From Labyrinthula sp. Ha (taxonomy: Eukaryota > Sar > Bigyra > Labyrinthulida > Labyrinthulaceae), in assembly GCA_015227615.1 (NCBI GenBank), contig JAALGZ010000004.1, positions 1,116,001 to 1,180,000 on the forward strand: a DNA stretch of 64,000 nucleotides, written 5' to 3'. Position 1 is the stretch's first letter. Every line of letters starts with the position of its first letter. Below, in pieces: positions 21,510-32,140 of the stretch. The notes beneath the pieces were generated by a model. The model was not told the DNA's origin, did not search any database, and saw only the letters and a program-made list of their open reading frames with translations. Position numbers and translations under genes: made by a program.

Positions 21510-21620
21510 AAACCATATGTCTTCACAGTATCTTCGCGATCCTCCGGAAATTCTTAAACGCTTGGGAATGGGCCATGGGCCTGAAATTAAATGAAGACAA
21601 GTTTTCATAAGAAATTTCAA
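21510..21620 (+). pseudogene. Decayed LINE reverse-transcriptase fragment
   Basis: A plus-strand frame reads LRKFLNAWEWAMGLKLNEDKF before stops set in. The pattern 'W....GLKLN..K' is the conserved block that follows the YxDD catalytic motif in non-LTR reverse transcriptases. Just upstream lies QYLRDP, a possible relic of the catalytic box. The downstream 150 bp keep a weakly coding-like look. Old and badly damaged. Confidence 0.4.
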
Positions 21621-24229
21621 AGTGCTATGACCATTTATGAAAATAATAAAATCTATTACCCAACTCATGAATTTTTACATGTAGGAAACACTATCAAGAG
21701 AGTGAATGGAAGTTAACCTGCTTGCGTGCAGCTCTGCTATGGTCTGCGTGCAGAGAGTTGTGCAATATCAAGCCAATTACTTGTTTTGGCTCATATTTTA
21801 CAACTGGTTTTGAAGGAGTGAAGTTGAGGCTCCAACTTAGCTAAAGGTAAGCTTAGATTACCTTAGGGTAACTAGTTTTGGATATCTAGTTTTGATAAAA
21901 TGAGCAGAGTTTTTAGAAAAAACTGTGTGCTTGTCGCGGAGCAGATTAGGCAAGTTTTTTATGAAATTATTGGATTAATAGATAAGGCATTAATTACTTT
22001 CTAAATCTTGCTAAGATATGTACAACAAGTTTTATCAATGCCAGTGCCACGCTCGCAATTTACCGGCCTAGAACATACTACAATGGGGAGAATTGTGCAT
22101 TTATTGACTTCTAACTCTGAAAAAAAATAGTTTCAGCCCTTCTTTAACCTAACCAAATCTTTTTATATAAATTAATCTACATTTTCAAGAGTTTGTGAAA
22201 TATTTTCTTTTACAGTGGTCATCTTTTTATTAATGCAGTTCGCACTATGTACTATATAGGCAACAATGTACTACCTAGTTAAGAAGGTACTTGCTTGCTG
22301 CAAACAAATTGCAATTATTGTAGTTCATAGATACCCCCAAGTTTTCGTTTTTAATAAACTAAGTATTTCTGTTTCTTAAGGACAGGGTTCCTTAAACCTT
22401 TTCTTTTCACATAGGGCTCACGAATTAAAGTTTTCTTTGTGCGAAATCTAACATTTCGACTGTATAAGCAATAATAAATCTATGGCCAACCTACTAGTCA
22501 GAATTCTAACTGCAAGAAGTTTTATAGTACTGTAAGCTATGTGAAACTTTTATTTGTCTCTTTCAATTCTACAAGGCATTTTAAATGAAACATATGTATC
22601 ACATTGTCCTTAAGTTAGGATATTTTACGGAATAATAATAGATTTTGGAGGTTCTTATGATTGTAACCATGCTCAATTTGCAATCAAAAACTAATTTCGG
22701 TTGCCTGAGGCATGATTTTGCCACAAAAGGACTCCTACTTATTTATTTTCAAGTTTTAATTTAGTTTTCTCATTCTGATGAAACTCTGGGCGGTAGTTAG
22801 TGCCTAAACTTACCTTGTTTTAGGCATTCTTAAGCGCGGTTAAAGCACCATATAGTAAATATAATCATCCACGTTTTACTATTGAATTATACCCGTAAAT
22901 TAAATTTTTAACCTGATAAGCATATACCTGAGGGTTGTTGTCTTTCTTCGTATCTTTAGGGTTTTCTCGCGACATTGTTGCAAGCCTTAACAATTCCGTT
23001 AGTTAGTTAGTTATTAAGGGAATTCTGTGGCAGTGCCTAATGAGTGTAAGAACCTTAACCTCACTAACCTTACGGAGTTACCGATAGCCTCTTTGGCAAC
23101 TGTCTTTCTCATTATAGCAATCTTTTAATTATTAGCTGATTGTAAGCAGTAGGATCCCGTTATTTCCATTAAGATTTGTACTTTGGGCTTTGGCGTCGGT
23201 GATTTCGCAAGAGTTTGTGAATTCCCAAACTGAAACCAAGTCAAAGCTAAAACAGAAATGACTATGTAGAAGATGTCTCTTTCTAACAGGAGCCCAAGAG
23301 TATTTATTCAGATATCCAAAGGTGATATTATTCATCTTATGTGGGTCTAAGAAAAACTATTACCCATTTCTGATCAGTAGAAAATGTTTGTTCAAGTTTT
23401 TGCTGACTTGTAAGGCTTCTAAGGGATGCAATCAGTGGAAGCATAGCAACCAACAAAGGTGAAAATCACATTTTGAAAAGGTTGAAAAAAATAAAAGCAG
23501 TAAATTTTGAAATTTAATTAAGCCTTAGGGTTGTTGGATTAAGCTCCTAAAGTAATACAGAATAACTTTCGATTAAACTCTGCACCTGTTAGAAAGCGCC
23601 ATCATTTCTTTGGTGCCTAATGCGCCTCCAATATCAGCTTAGGATTCTTACACCGCCTTTGCTGTCCAAAAAATAATTCCAACCCCTATATCCAATAAGT
23701 TAGAGTCAACAATTAGGAGTTAGGGGAGGATACTACATTTGATATTCAGCCAATGCGTTCCTCTTTGGAACCGAGGTCGTTACATTGCTCATGAGGAAGC
23801 CTTACTATCTCAAGTATCTATTATCATGGTGTAGACTAAGAAAACCTATTCCTTGAAGAATAGAGGATCCTCAAACTCTTCAAGAATTCCTTCAATGTTC
23901 TTTAGTCAATTCCTCAATAACTTTCGGTCAAAAGTAGACAGTTGCGCACTCAGAATTTGTCAATGAGCTCCTCATTCCACACTAAAAGTAGTATTGAGAC
24001 CCATTCAGACTTACGCAGTCACTCTAAAATTTCCTCAAAAGACAGAACGTGGCTTTCATGAACATTCACTCTGCGTCCCTACTCTACTGGCGATAAACTA
24101 GACTGAGCAGTATAACTTCGAGATAATAATAGTGTTACCATGATAGTTTTCCCTCATTCCTTATTCATCAAATATGTTTTCTTAAAAGATTGGTTTCCAA
24201 AATATGTACATAACTTGAATCGAAATTAA

Positions 24230-24840
24230 TGAGTTACTCGAAGAAACATGGAATGGTTGGAGATGTTGGGATAATTTATCTAGAGCTCCAAGTGAAAAAG
24301 TAAAGGATCGAAGATCCATTATTAAGAAATTTGAGATTTAATCTTCAAGAGATCTTAGTTATCTGCCACTACTCATTACGATGTACAAGACAGTCATGGC
24401 TTATGAAGAGATTATTATGCAGCATCTACACTTTACTAACTAGAAAGCAGACAAGACTTGAAACTACTTCAAGTACTGCTGGGAGATATGTAGCAGGATA
24501 GTTTTAAGGTTTTCTAATGATTCCTCAGTAATTGTAGTAGTATTTCTCTGTATCTGTGATCTTGTAATGTGGGTGCAGATATTGGTTCTGAGTTTTAGGG
24601 TAGAAAGGTTTCTTATGGTGAGGATGAGCTGGATTCACCGGGTGGTGGCGTTAAATGAGGAACAGGCTCATAGTGTTCCAGGTATGCTTCCAGTTTTCAG
24701 CGGCGGTTGGGTTATGGGGAATATGTTTTACTCCAGTTGTCTTGAAGATATTGCAAGATTCAAGTCCACTTCATCAATGGTTTCTCGACAATCATCTAGA
24801 TACTTCACTTGTCTTCCTTCTATCATTATTTTTGAAGGTT
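24230..24840 (+). pseudogene. Possible decayed LINE reverse-transcriptase fragment
   Basis: A frame around 24370-24420 reads LPLLITMYKTVMAYEEIIMQHL, similar to the 'RPISLL...YK....I...RL' start of LINE reverse transcriptases. An open stretch at 24567-24842 in a nearby frame (VALNEEQAHSVPGMLP... CLEDIARFKSTSS) may be a later part. No catalytic motif is certain. Its orientation is opposite to the endonuclease fragment 300 bp further on, so they are either two insertions or a rearranged one. Confidence 0.25.
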
Positions 24841-25169
24841 AATATCTCTGACTCTAAGGATGTTGAGTTACTTGGTGTGTACAAGTGATCTTCTTGTATT
24901 AGATTGGAGGATGGTGAGTTTGTTATGACAAAAAAAATTAGTTGAGGTCTGTGTGAAAAGTTCTTTCTTTGTAGTTTCAAAACCTTCCTCCATAAAAGCA
25001 TCTCTGATTATTCTTTTTCTTTGACAATTATGTTGCATGACTATTTAGCTTCCTTGCTCCAGCGTAAAAGTGAGAGTTGTTGATAGCCAAGTAAAATTTG
25101 TTCAAGAAATCACGAAGTAGCTTACCGTCTCTGCTTTCTCTGCACTAGGATCTAAAATCTGTTGCTTAC

Positions 25170-25650
25170 CACTTCGCTGTATCCTGTTTGAGCGTTCCAG
25201 TCATCGATTATGATCATTTGATCTTTTTCTCTTTTTATCAAGATGGCCCTGTGGATTTACAGCAGCAAGTAGCTAAGCTTCTTTGTTCTTCTGCCTTCGT
25301 GGAGTACATAGATGTTCATAATAAAGTAGTTTCTAGAGTTAGATTTAGTTCAAAGATCTAAAATTCAATTTTCATCTAAGATTTTCTGTGCTTCTATATA
25401 CATTTTCCTGTTAAAAGAAACTGTTTGAATAAATAACTTTTTCTTTTGTGTATGTGTATTTGCAGATACTTGTAGCGAACCAGTTTAGTTTATATAAGCT
25501 TGCTCCTTATACATATTCCGCTACTTTACTACCTACTTCCTGCAGAGCAAGGGCAATTGCATTGGTAAATAGGAGATATTTCTCGAAACATGTGAGCTTG
25601 TAAGAGGTATCATAGTCAACATTAGCAAAGACAATAGTAGTTGCCATGGA
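25170..25650 (-). pseudogene. Decayed LINE endonuclease (APE type)
   Basis: On the minus strand, broken by several stops, the order of motifs fits an apurinic-like endonuclease of LINE elements: IVFANVDYDTSYKLTCFEKY with LFTNAIALALQEVGSK (the catalytic 'LQE' block, about 25528-25650), then a spacer, MNIYVLHEGRR (the 'VYAP.EG' block) and MIIIDDWNAQTGYSEV (the 'GDFNA..G' block, about 25182-25222). Family resembles RTE/L1-type elements in layout. Strongly degenerated, so old. Confidence 0.5.
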
Positions 25651-26072
25651 GTATGTTACTTTATTAACTTCTATCTATCATCCGACTGCACAAGACTCAC
25701 CTATACTCATAATAATTTGTTTGTTTTTAAATTTTGTGTTTCTTAAAAAAAAAGTACTTTATCTTCCCAAAGTTATAGTATCATGTACTACTAATAGCCA
25801 ATGACCAAGATTCTGCCGACAACTTTGGGTCCTTTGAATTTCCAACTTAGCTAGTATTAATTAATCAGAGTTATTTGTCATCGTATTCGGAGTTTTTATC
25901 GGTTTAACTTAATTCCGATTCCTTAGCACCAGTACTACAATACCATAACTTTACTGGTACTTAATTCAACTCTAGTCACTAAATAATAGTGTAATATAAT
26001 TTGATTTTTAAAATGGAATAACGTGAATATATTTTTGATACTGATATAAATCAGCTACTTTTCTACTGGACT

Positions 26073-26079
26073 ATATAAA
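26073..26079 (+). promoter_or_regulatory. TATA-box candidate of the oxidoreductase gene
   Basis: TATATAA, 70 nt before the ATG at 26150. A second TATAAAA at 26123 is only 20 nt before the ATG, too near unless the leader is almost absent. Confidence 0.35.
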
Positions 26080-26149
26080 TATACCGAGAAATCGTCCGAT
26101 AATGGTCAGCTATAGATTCTTCTATAAAACAAACCTTAACTAAAGAAAA

Positions 26150-27367
26150 ATGGTTGCAGAAAAGAAAAACATTGTTATAATTGGAGCTGGAATTGGCGGA
26201 GGAACACTTGCTTCAAAGTTATCTTCCTTTAATAGTAAAGACTTTCTGGTAACTGTAATTGAAAGAAGAGACGCATCTTTTATAAAATACGGAGGAGCTC
26301 GAAGCGCAGCACTTGGTCCTAGTTTTTCTCATCGGGTTTTAGTTCCAAACTCAAAAGTTGTTGATTCGAAAAATGGAAAAGTTATCCATGCGACCGTAAA
26401 AGGTATAAATACTGCGGAGAAAAAAGTTGAAACCGATAATGCAGAGTTTCCAAGTGTTAGTTATGATTTTCTTGTGCTAGCAACCGGAACACAGAATAAT
26501 TCGGCGACTGAAGTACCCGAAGATATAACTACTTTTAAAGCAGCACAAGAACACTACAAGTTTGTTTCTGAAAAGATCAAGGAAGCAAAGAGTATTTTGC
26601 TTATTGGCGGAGGTCCTGTTGCTTGCGAGTTAGCTGGAGAAATTTTAGAAACATATAAAGATAAAAAAGTTACTATTGTTGAGCGTGGAAAAACTCTTTT
26701 GAGTGCAATTAACCCAGAACTTCCTGCTAAAACAGTTACTAAGTTGAAAACAAAGTTGGAGAAAATGGGCGCTAAAGTTCTTCCAGGACAAGTTGTAGAA
26801 AACTTAGATTTAAGTGAGTTTGGGGACAATAATTTATTCAATCCTGAATCTGGACGTAAATTTACAACCTCAAAAGGAGATGAGATAGAAGCTGATTTAG
26901 TTATGAAGTGCATTGGAGTTCGGTTTAGAACAGGATTCTTACCAGAAGATTGGTTAACTGAAAAAAAACAAGTTAAAGTTAATGATTACTTGCAGGTATT
27001 GGGAGCTGATGGAGCTGTTGATGGAGTATTTGCTCTAGGAGATATTAATGACGTCAAAGAGGCTAAACAAGGATATTTGGCTGGTGTTCAAGCAGGTAAA
27101 TTAGCGAAGACACTGAAAGCCGCAGCTGCTGGGAAGGGATCATCTGGCTGGACTAAGTATAAAGCAGGTCCAGCAACTGGAATGGTAGTTCCTTTGGGAA
27201 CAAAAGTAGGTCAGGGGTATATGATGATGCACATGGGAAACTTCTTGGTGTCTAGTATCAAAGGAAAGGATTTGTTTTTGCCGGCAACTTGGAGTACCTT
27301 TAATATGAAAAAAGATATGGTTGATGCGAAGGATCCAAAGTGGGAAGAGAAAACAAAAGATTGGTAA
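26150..27367 (+). CDS. FSP1/AIFM2-like FAD-dependent NAD(P)H oxidoreductase
   Basis: Single-exon, 405 aa. Two dinucleotide-binding folds are clear: the FAD site at residues 8-30 (IVIIGAGIGGGTLASKL) and the NAD(P)H site near 148-165 (SILLIGGGPVACELAGEI). ATGTQ (about 117) and the second FAD-contact motif GVFALGDIND (about 293) are also present. This is the layout of the pyridine nucleotide-disulfide reductase family without the redox cysteines, closest to AIFM2/FSP1 and AMID quinone reductases, which reduce ubiquinone or vitamin K at membranes. The C-terminal end (GNFLVSSIKGKDLF...) fits that group. There is no N-terminal mitochondrial presequence and no N-myristoylation glycine (starts MVAEKK), so location is open. 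The role as a lipid-quinone reductase is inference from family. Confidence 0.82.
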   Translation: MVAEKKNIVIIGAGIGGGTLASKLSSFNSKDFLVTVIERRDASFIKYGGARSAALGPSFSHRVLVPNSKVVDSKNGKVIHATVKGINTAEKKVETDNAEFPSVSYDFLVLATGTQNNSATEVPEDITTFKAAQEHYKFVSEKIKEAKSILLIGGGPVACELAGEILETYKDKKVTIVERGKTLLSAINPELPAKTVTKLKTKLEKMGAKVLPGQVVENLDLSEFGDNNLFNPESGRKFTTSKGDEIEADLVMKCIGVRFRTGFLPEDWLTEKKQVKVNDYLQVLGADGAVDGVFALGDINDVKEAKQGYLAGVQAGKLAKTLKAAAAGKGSSGWTKYKAGPATGMVVPLGTKVGQGYMMMHMGNFLVSSIKGKDLFLPATWSTFNMKKDMVDAKDPKWEEKTKDW

Positions 27368-27619
27368 TTTTTTATAGAGTATTTTACCTTTGATTGCTCC
27401 TCTTTAGAGTTATTCTAACACCTGAGTTTATTACTGCTTTCCCAGTTTTTTGTTTTGAACACACTACATTTTCGTCATAATAACAAGGTTGATGATATAA
27501 AGTTCTTACTTAAAAATTTTAGTTCTCTATCTCTATAAGATAGTTGATACTTCCAAGTTACTTTGCTCAAGTTTTGTCTCTTAGTCGTATTTGAATCATT
27601 TTGTAAAATATTCTTATTT

Positions 27620-27629
27620 TGCCACGTCA
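27620..27629 (+). promoter_or_regulatory. TGCCACGTCA element before crooked-neck
   Basis: TGCCACGTCA followed by TTAATG, the same 16 bases as at the left-edge gene. It ends 20 nt before the crooked-neck start codon. The ATG at 27633 directly after it opens a six-codon upstream frame. Confidence 0.6.
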
Positions 27630-27632
27630 TTA

Positions 27633-27653
27633 ATGTTATATTTTATGACATGA
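27633..27653 (+). other. Six-codon upstream ORF overlapping the crooked-neck start
   Basis: ATG at 27633 reads MLYFMT and stops with the TGA of ATGA, whose ATG (27650) is the crooked-neck start. If transcripts begin upstream of 27633, translation would need leaky scanning or reinitiation. If they begin between 27634 and 27649, this frame is irrelevant. Confidence 0.35.
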
Positions 27654-29704
27654 CGACAAAAAATAGAGCACCAGCAGAGATACAAATATCATCAGAACAG
27701 CTGCTCCGTGAAGCCAGAGAGCGCCAGATAACTGAAGATGAAGTATTAAAACGTCTTCAAACTCAAAATGAGATGGAAATACTTGATGAAGAGGAATTGG
27801 CTATGCATCAGAGCAACAAAAGGGCAGAATTTGAGAAAACTCTAAGACGAACACTAACAAATACAAAACAATATGTTAACTATGCAAAATGGGAGGAAAC
27901 ACAAAAAGAATATAGAAGAGCTAGATCTATATTTGAGAGAGCTATTGAAGTTGATTACAGAGATCATCATCTATGGCTACAGTATGTTTCTTTCGAACTA
28001 AGAAACAGGTTTTATAATCACGCAAGAAATTTATTCGACCGGGCAACTACTTTATTACCTAGAGTTTCTGCAATTTGGTATAAATATGTTCACTTAGAAG
28101 AAAGTTTAAATAAAATTGAACAGGGGAGAGATATTTTTTCAAGGTGGATGAAATTTGAACCTCCAGTACAAGCTTGGTATAGTTACATTAACTTCGAAAT
28201 TAGGCAAAAGGAACCTGATAATGCTAGATTAATATACGAAGAGCTATGTGGAAAATTTCCCAGTGTTGAAAACTATATCAAATATGCAAATTTTGAGGAG
28301 AGACAAGGTGAACTTGAAAGATCTAGAGAAGTGTTTACTCGCGCTCTCACAGATGAGTTATCTGAAGAGAAGAAAAAAGACAAGACTCTGTTATTGGAGT
28401 TTAGTAAATTTGAAGAAAGGTGTGGAGAAATTCAAAGAGCTCGTGTAATATTGAAGCAGAGTGAAGACTTGCAAGATGATTTTCTCAAGTTTCAAAGAAG
28501 ACATTTTGCAGGATTTAGTGATTTTGAGCAAAATACTATTTACATAAGGAAATATGAGAAAAAAATTTTGGCTGAACCAAATAATTATGATATATGGTTT
28601 TCCTATATTCAAATGCTCGATAGCGCTTTGGATGACATAGATGAGGATGTCAAGGAAAAAAGGGTTAAGTTCTTGGCAAAGATGAAAGATGTGTTTGAAC
28701 GTGCTGTTTCTCAGGTTCCAGAAGTAGATCAGAGTAGAAGTGGTAACAAGAACCACTGGAAGAGATACATGTTTCTATGGTTGTTTTATGCTAATTTTAT
28801 GGAATTGAAAATGGAGGACATTGAGCAAACGAGACAAATTTATACCTTCGTTGTGCGAAAAGTTTTGACCCACAAGAGCTTCACTTTTTCTAAAGTCTGG
28901 ATTAAGTATGCGCAATTTGAAGTAAGGCAACAGGAATTGAAAAGAGCAAGACAAGTTCTGGGTCAAGCTATGGGTGTCATGTCAAAATTAGGTAAACCGA
29001 AAAGGTCTGTTTTGGAGTACTATTTGACCTTAGAAACTCAATTAGGTCAGACAGATAGACTGCGATTAATTTATGAAAAGTATATTCAGCTTTGTTCGGA
29101 TGAAGCTGCTATATGGATGAGATATGCTCAATTAGAACAGCAAGTTCAGGAGACAGAAAGAGCAAGAGCTATATTTAATCTGTGCTTGGAAGAGGGATCT
29201 GTAAGTGAACCAGAAAAGATCTGGAAAGCCTGGATTAACTTGGAAATTGAGAGTAAAGAATATCGCAACGCGAAAGGATTGTATAGGAAACTCTTGGAGA
29301 AACAATCACACTATAAAGTTGCTGTTTCTTATGCAAAATTTTTGTTTAAGCTAAATGAATCATTGGAGGCTCGAGAAGTGTTAAAAACTTGCGAAACTGG
29401 CATGAAGAATAAGCTTGTAGATTTTGAGGATGACTGGTATGGAAGCAAGAGCCTGCGTGAAAACATGAAAACATTCCTGGAAGAATGGCTTAAACTGGAA
29501 TATAAATATGGGACTGACGAACAAATTAAAAATGTAGAGAAAATGCTTCCAGTGCTTGTTCAAAAGGAGGTTGATGGGGAAATAGAAAATGTCTATATAT
29601 TTTCAGAAGGAGAGCAGGAAAACTCTAGGAAAAGGAAAGTCATAGAACTAAGTACAAATAAAGACACTGGTGATGCAAATGATGAAAATGAAATTTCTCT
29701 ATAG
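27650..29704 (+). CDS. CRNKL1: Crooked-neck-like pre-mRNA splicing factor (Clf1/CRNKL1)
   Basis: Scaffold protein of the Prp19-associated (NTC) complex that enters the spliceosome at activation. The 684-aa product starts MTTKNRAPAEIQISSEQLLREA, the family's conserved opening (KNKAPA.IQITAEQLLREA), and then consists of about 15 HAT repeats (pattern W..Y..FE...G....AR.I+ERA), for example YVNYAKWEETQKEYRRARSI and WLQYVSFELRNRFYNHARNL. The tail is acidic and Lys/Arg-rich (SEGEQENSRKRKV). Length and repeat order are normal. The 29 residues that could be added upstream have no ATG. It converges on the Prp28 gene (106 bp between stops), so two spliceosome genes sit side by side. Confidence 0.95.
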   Translation: MTTKNRAPAEIQISSEQLLREARERQITEDEVLKRLQTQNEMEILDEEELAMHQSNKRAEFEKTLRRTLTNTKQYVNYAKWEETQKEYRRARSIFERAIEVDYRDHHLWLQYVSFELRNRFYNHARNLFDRATTLLPRVSAIWYKYVHLEESLNKIEQGRDIFSRWMKFEPPVQAWYSYINFEIRQKEPDNARLIYEELCGKFPSVENYIKYANFEERQGELERSREVFTRALTDELSEEKKKDKTLLLEFSKFEERCGEIQRARVILKQSEDLQDDFLKFQRRHFAGFSDFEQNTIYIRKYEKKILAEPNNYDIWFSYIQMLDSALDDIDEDVKEKRVKFLAKMKDVFERAVSQVPEVDQSRSGNKNHWKRYMFLWLFYANFMELKMEDIEQTRQIYTFVVRKVLTHKSFTFSKVWIKYAQFEVRQQELKRARQVLGQAMGVMSKLGKPKRSVLEYYLTLETQLGQTDRLRLIYEKYIQLCSDEAAIWMRYAQLEQQVQETERARAIFNLCLEEGSVSEPEKIWKAWINLEIESKEYRNAKGLYRKLLEKQSHYKVAVSYAKFLFKLNESLEAREVLKTCETGMKNKLVDFEDDWYGSKSLRENMKTFLEEWLKLEYKYGTDEQIKNVEKMLPVLVQKEVDGEIENVYIFSEGEQENSRKRKVIELSTNKDTGDANDENEISL

Positions 29705-29810
29705 CTCCTTTGATTTCACACGAATATTTACTTGCTGCTCTCACCATAAAAAACTTGTATGTCCTCGATATATATATGCAATATGGCGTTAAGAAATTGC
29801 ACCGACTATG

Positions 29811-31934
29811 TTAATACAGGACTTGTGCTGCACCAGGATCTTTGTCCCCTAGTCGACTTGACAATTCTCGGGGGATTTCGCTATTAGTACTCAGCAGGTA
29901 ATCTCTTAAGTCCTCAAATACTGGCTCATCAGAATCTGTGAGGAAAGTAGTGGATAAACCACTTAAACCTGCACGACCAGTTCTTCCGATACGGTGCGTA
30001 TATCGTTCAATGTTTGTGGCCATATCATAATTAATAACGTGTTTCACTCCCTTAACATCAATTCCACGCCCGGCCAAATCCGTGGCAACAAGTACTTCAG
30101 TTGTTCCTTTTCGAAAATTACGCAGGGAAGATTCTCTCCCATCTTGGGACTTTCCTGCATGCAGTTCAGAAACTTTGTATCCAAGATTTTCTACCAAGCG
30201 GGCAGTAGATGAAGCTTCACCTCTGGAGTTTACAAACAGCATAATTGGAGCTTGAGTCTTTTGAAGCACTCTTGAAAGCATCTTAGCCTTGCCACCTTGG
30301 GATGTAAAGATAATACTTTGCTCAATTTTTTGATTCTTGGAAGTGTTGATGTCTCCAATTCGAACCATAACTGGGTTTGACATGTACTCTTTTGCTATTT
30401 TTTCCACTGACGGGGGCATCGTTGCTGAAAACATAAGGGTAGTCCTTTCTTTGCTTTTAAACAAATCCTTTGAAGATTCTGACCTTCCCTCTCTTTTTTC
30501 ATAAAAGTTAAACTCAGCATCCTTTATATTGTTAGATTCAATATTACTGCTTCTCACCTTTCGTAAGATATGCTCCACTTGTTCATCGAAACCAAGATCC
30601 ACCATAGTGTCTGCTTCGTCAAGCACAACAAAATTACACTGGCTTAGAACAATGAACTGACTTTGTAAACAGTCAATCAACCTACCTGGAGTTGCAATGA
30701 CAATTTCCACCCCTTTTCGAAGCTCCATTGCCTGGGTATGAATATCTTGCCCACCCACCAAAAGAGCACTGTTTACCTTTATCACATTGCTATCAGAACC
30801 AGAACCCGACCGTCTTTCACTTCCATATTTTACTCTTTTCCTTGAAAAAATTTCTTGAGTTGCCCCTGTAACTCTTATAAGCTCCTCCCTAATCTGGTTT
30901 GCAAGTTCTCTCGTAGGAGCAAGGATGATGCCAATTGGTCCATTTTCCCCCAGGTTGCTTACTTTTCCTTTTGCTTTCATGTCAAGCACATGGTTTAATA
31001 AAGGCACAAGAAATGCTAGAGTTTTACCTGAACCTGTCATTGCCAAGCCAATCACGTCTCTCTTATCTCTTATGCTTATCGGGATGCACTGCATTTGGAT
31101 TGGTGTTGGTCTCTTGTGACCAAGATTTTCTACTCCTATATAGAGAGATCTCGAAACCAAAGTTTTGAGTTCATCCCAGTTACGCAAAGGATTGGATACT
31201 TTGTGTAGCAGATGTTGATTTTTTTGTTTAGGATCACTCTTGTTTCGTATAATATGAATTTCAAAATCTTCTCTAAAAATTCTCCAATCTCTAGGATTCA
31301 TTTCGATCAAAGTTTTTTCTCTCCATCCTTTAGATGAGAAAATTCCCTGAGTTCTATTTTTGTTTCCTTTGGATAATAATCTTGCTCTTCTTTTTTCAAA
31401 GTACTCTAAGTCATTGTTCTTGGTTTGAAGTGTTACCTTGTTTGCGTATAACGGGTTGAGAGAAATATTATGCGCAGTATCTTCTGAATCATCCCACCCA
31501 AACTGAAACTTTAAATCTCCTCGTTTTCTTCCAGCTTCAAGTTTTTTCTTCTTTTGTTTATTTTCATCCTGTTTAGTTTCCCCCAAGTACCCAGCCTTGA
31601 TTTCTTCTAACAATTTTTCATCTAGTTCAGAGTTCCCATTTATATTATCTTTTTCCATAGAAATATTTTTAACATCTCTTTTTCGTTTCATGTTTTCAAT
31701 TTGAATTTTATTCTTTTTTTCCTTTTCCTGTTTTCGTATCTTTTCTCTCTCTGCCTTTGAAATAAAGCGTACTTCCAGCTTAAGATCTGAGGACTGGCCA
31801 ATCATATTTCCATATGGATCAACCAATTTTTTTCCTATTGAATTCTTCTTTTCATTCGCAATGAGCTCTGCTTTCTTTGCTATTCGTGCAATTCTTGCTG
31901 CTTCTAGTTTCTCTTCTTCCGTGAGTGGTTGCAT
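29811..31934 (-). CDS. PRP28: DEAD-box RNA helicase Prp28/DDX23
   Basis: Prp28 exchanges U1 for U6 at the 5' splice site during spliceosome activation. 707 aa from the ATG at 31934 (an upstream extension lacks an ATG). The charged N-terminal 210 residues (Lys/Glu-rich, less RS-rich than human DDX23) carry NPRDWRIFREDFEI (about 215-228), the family's 'MTERDWRIFREDY' hallmark. The helicase core has all motifs: Q-motif PTPIQMQCIP, AMTGSGKTLAF (I), APTRELANQ (Ia), TPGRLIDC (Ib), VLDEADTMVDLGF (II), MFSATMP (III), LFVNSR (IV), TDLAGRGIDVK (V), YTHRIGRTGRAG (VI). A basic-acidic insert follows motif Ia (FSRKRVKYGSERRSGSG). The gene is intron-free and divergent from the coiled-coil gene; about 200 bp separate their starts. 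Confidence 0.92.
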   Translation of the reverse strand: MQPLTEEEKLEAARIARIAKKAELIANEKKNSIGKKLVDPYGNMIGQSSDLKLEVRFISKAEREKIRKQEKEKKNKIQIENMKRKRDVKNISMEKDNINGNSELDEKLLEEIKAGYLGETKQDENKQKKKKLEAGRKRGDLKFQFGWDDSEDTAHNISLNPLYANKVTLQTKNNDLEYFEKRRARLLSKGNKNRTQGIFSSKGWREKTLIEMNPRDWRIFREDFEIHIIRNKSDPKQKNQHLLHKVSNPLRNWDELKTLVSRSLYIGVENLGHKRPTPIQMQCIPISIRDKRDVIGLAMTGSGKTLAFLVPLLNHVLDMKAKGKVSNLGENGPIGIILAPTRELANQIREELIRVTGATQEIFSRKRVKYGSERRSGSGSDSNVIKVNSALLVGGQDIHTQAMELRKGVEIVIATPGRLIDCLQSQFIVLSQCNFVVLDEADTMVDLGFDEQVEHILRKVRSSNIESNNIKDAEFNFYEKREGRSESSKDLFKSKERTTLMFSATMPPSVEKIAKEYMSNPVMVRIGDINTSKNQKIEQSIIFTSQGGKAKMLSRVLQKTQAPIMLFVNSRGEASSTARLVENLGYKVSELHAGKSQDGRESSLRNFRKGTTEVLVATDLAGRGIDVKGVKHVINYDMATNIERYTHRIGRTGRAGLSGLSTTFLTDSDEPVFEDLRDYLLSTNSEIPRELSSRLGDKDPGAAQVLY

Positions 31935-32102
31935 TTCATTCCGATAAGTTATACCTAACACTAAAGTATCATGATTATAATTAGAGTAAGGTAATATTGC
32001 TTAAATATTTTCTATATATATCGTGAATACTTTTTCTTACGATAAACAGAATATCATTATTCAAACGATGGTTTATTTTGCTCAAAAATTCTTGACAGAG
32101 GG

Positions 32103-32110
32103 TATATAAA
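32103..32110 (+). promoter_or_regulatory. TATA box of the coiled-coil protein gene
   Basis: TATATAAA, 30 nt before the ATG at 32141. The distance would leave almost no 5' leader if transcription begins about 30 nt after the box. Confidence 0.4.
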
Positions 32111-32140
32111 AATTTTGTTATAACCGTTTAATGAAAATTA

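Larger units (their letters stand above)
20852..26149. other. Gene desert with decayed LINE pieces, about 5.3 kb
   Basis: No intact gene. Reverse-transcriptase-like pieces lie near 21.5 kb and 24.3-24.9 kb (plus) and an endonuclease-like piece at 25.2-25.65 kb (minus); see separate entries. A short GTTA tandem run lies near 23000. The last 80 bp hold the promoter of the oxidoreductase gene. Confidence 0.5.

Noticed and set aside
27563-27649. N-terminal extension of crooked-neck
   Set aside because: The extension has no ATG at its start and the family's conserved opening begins at 27650.
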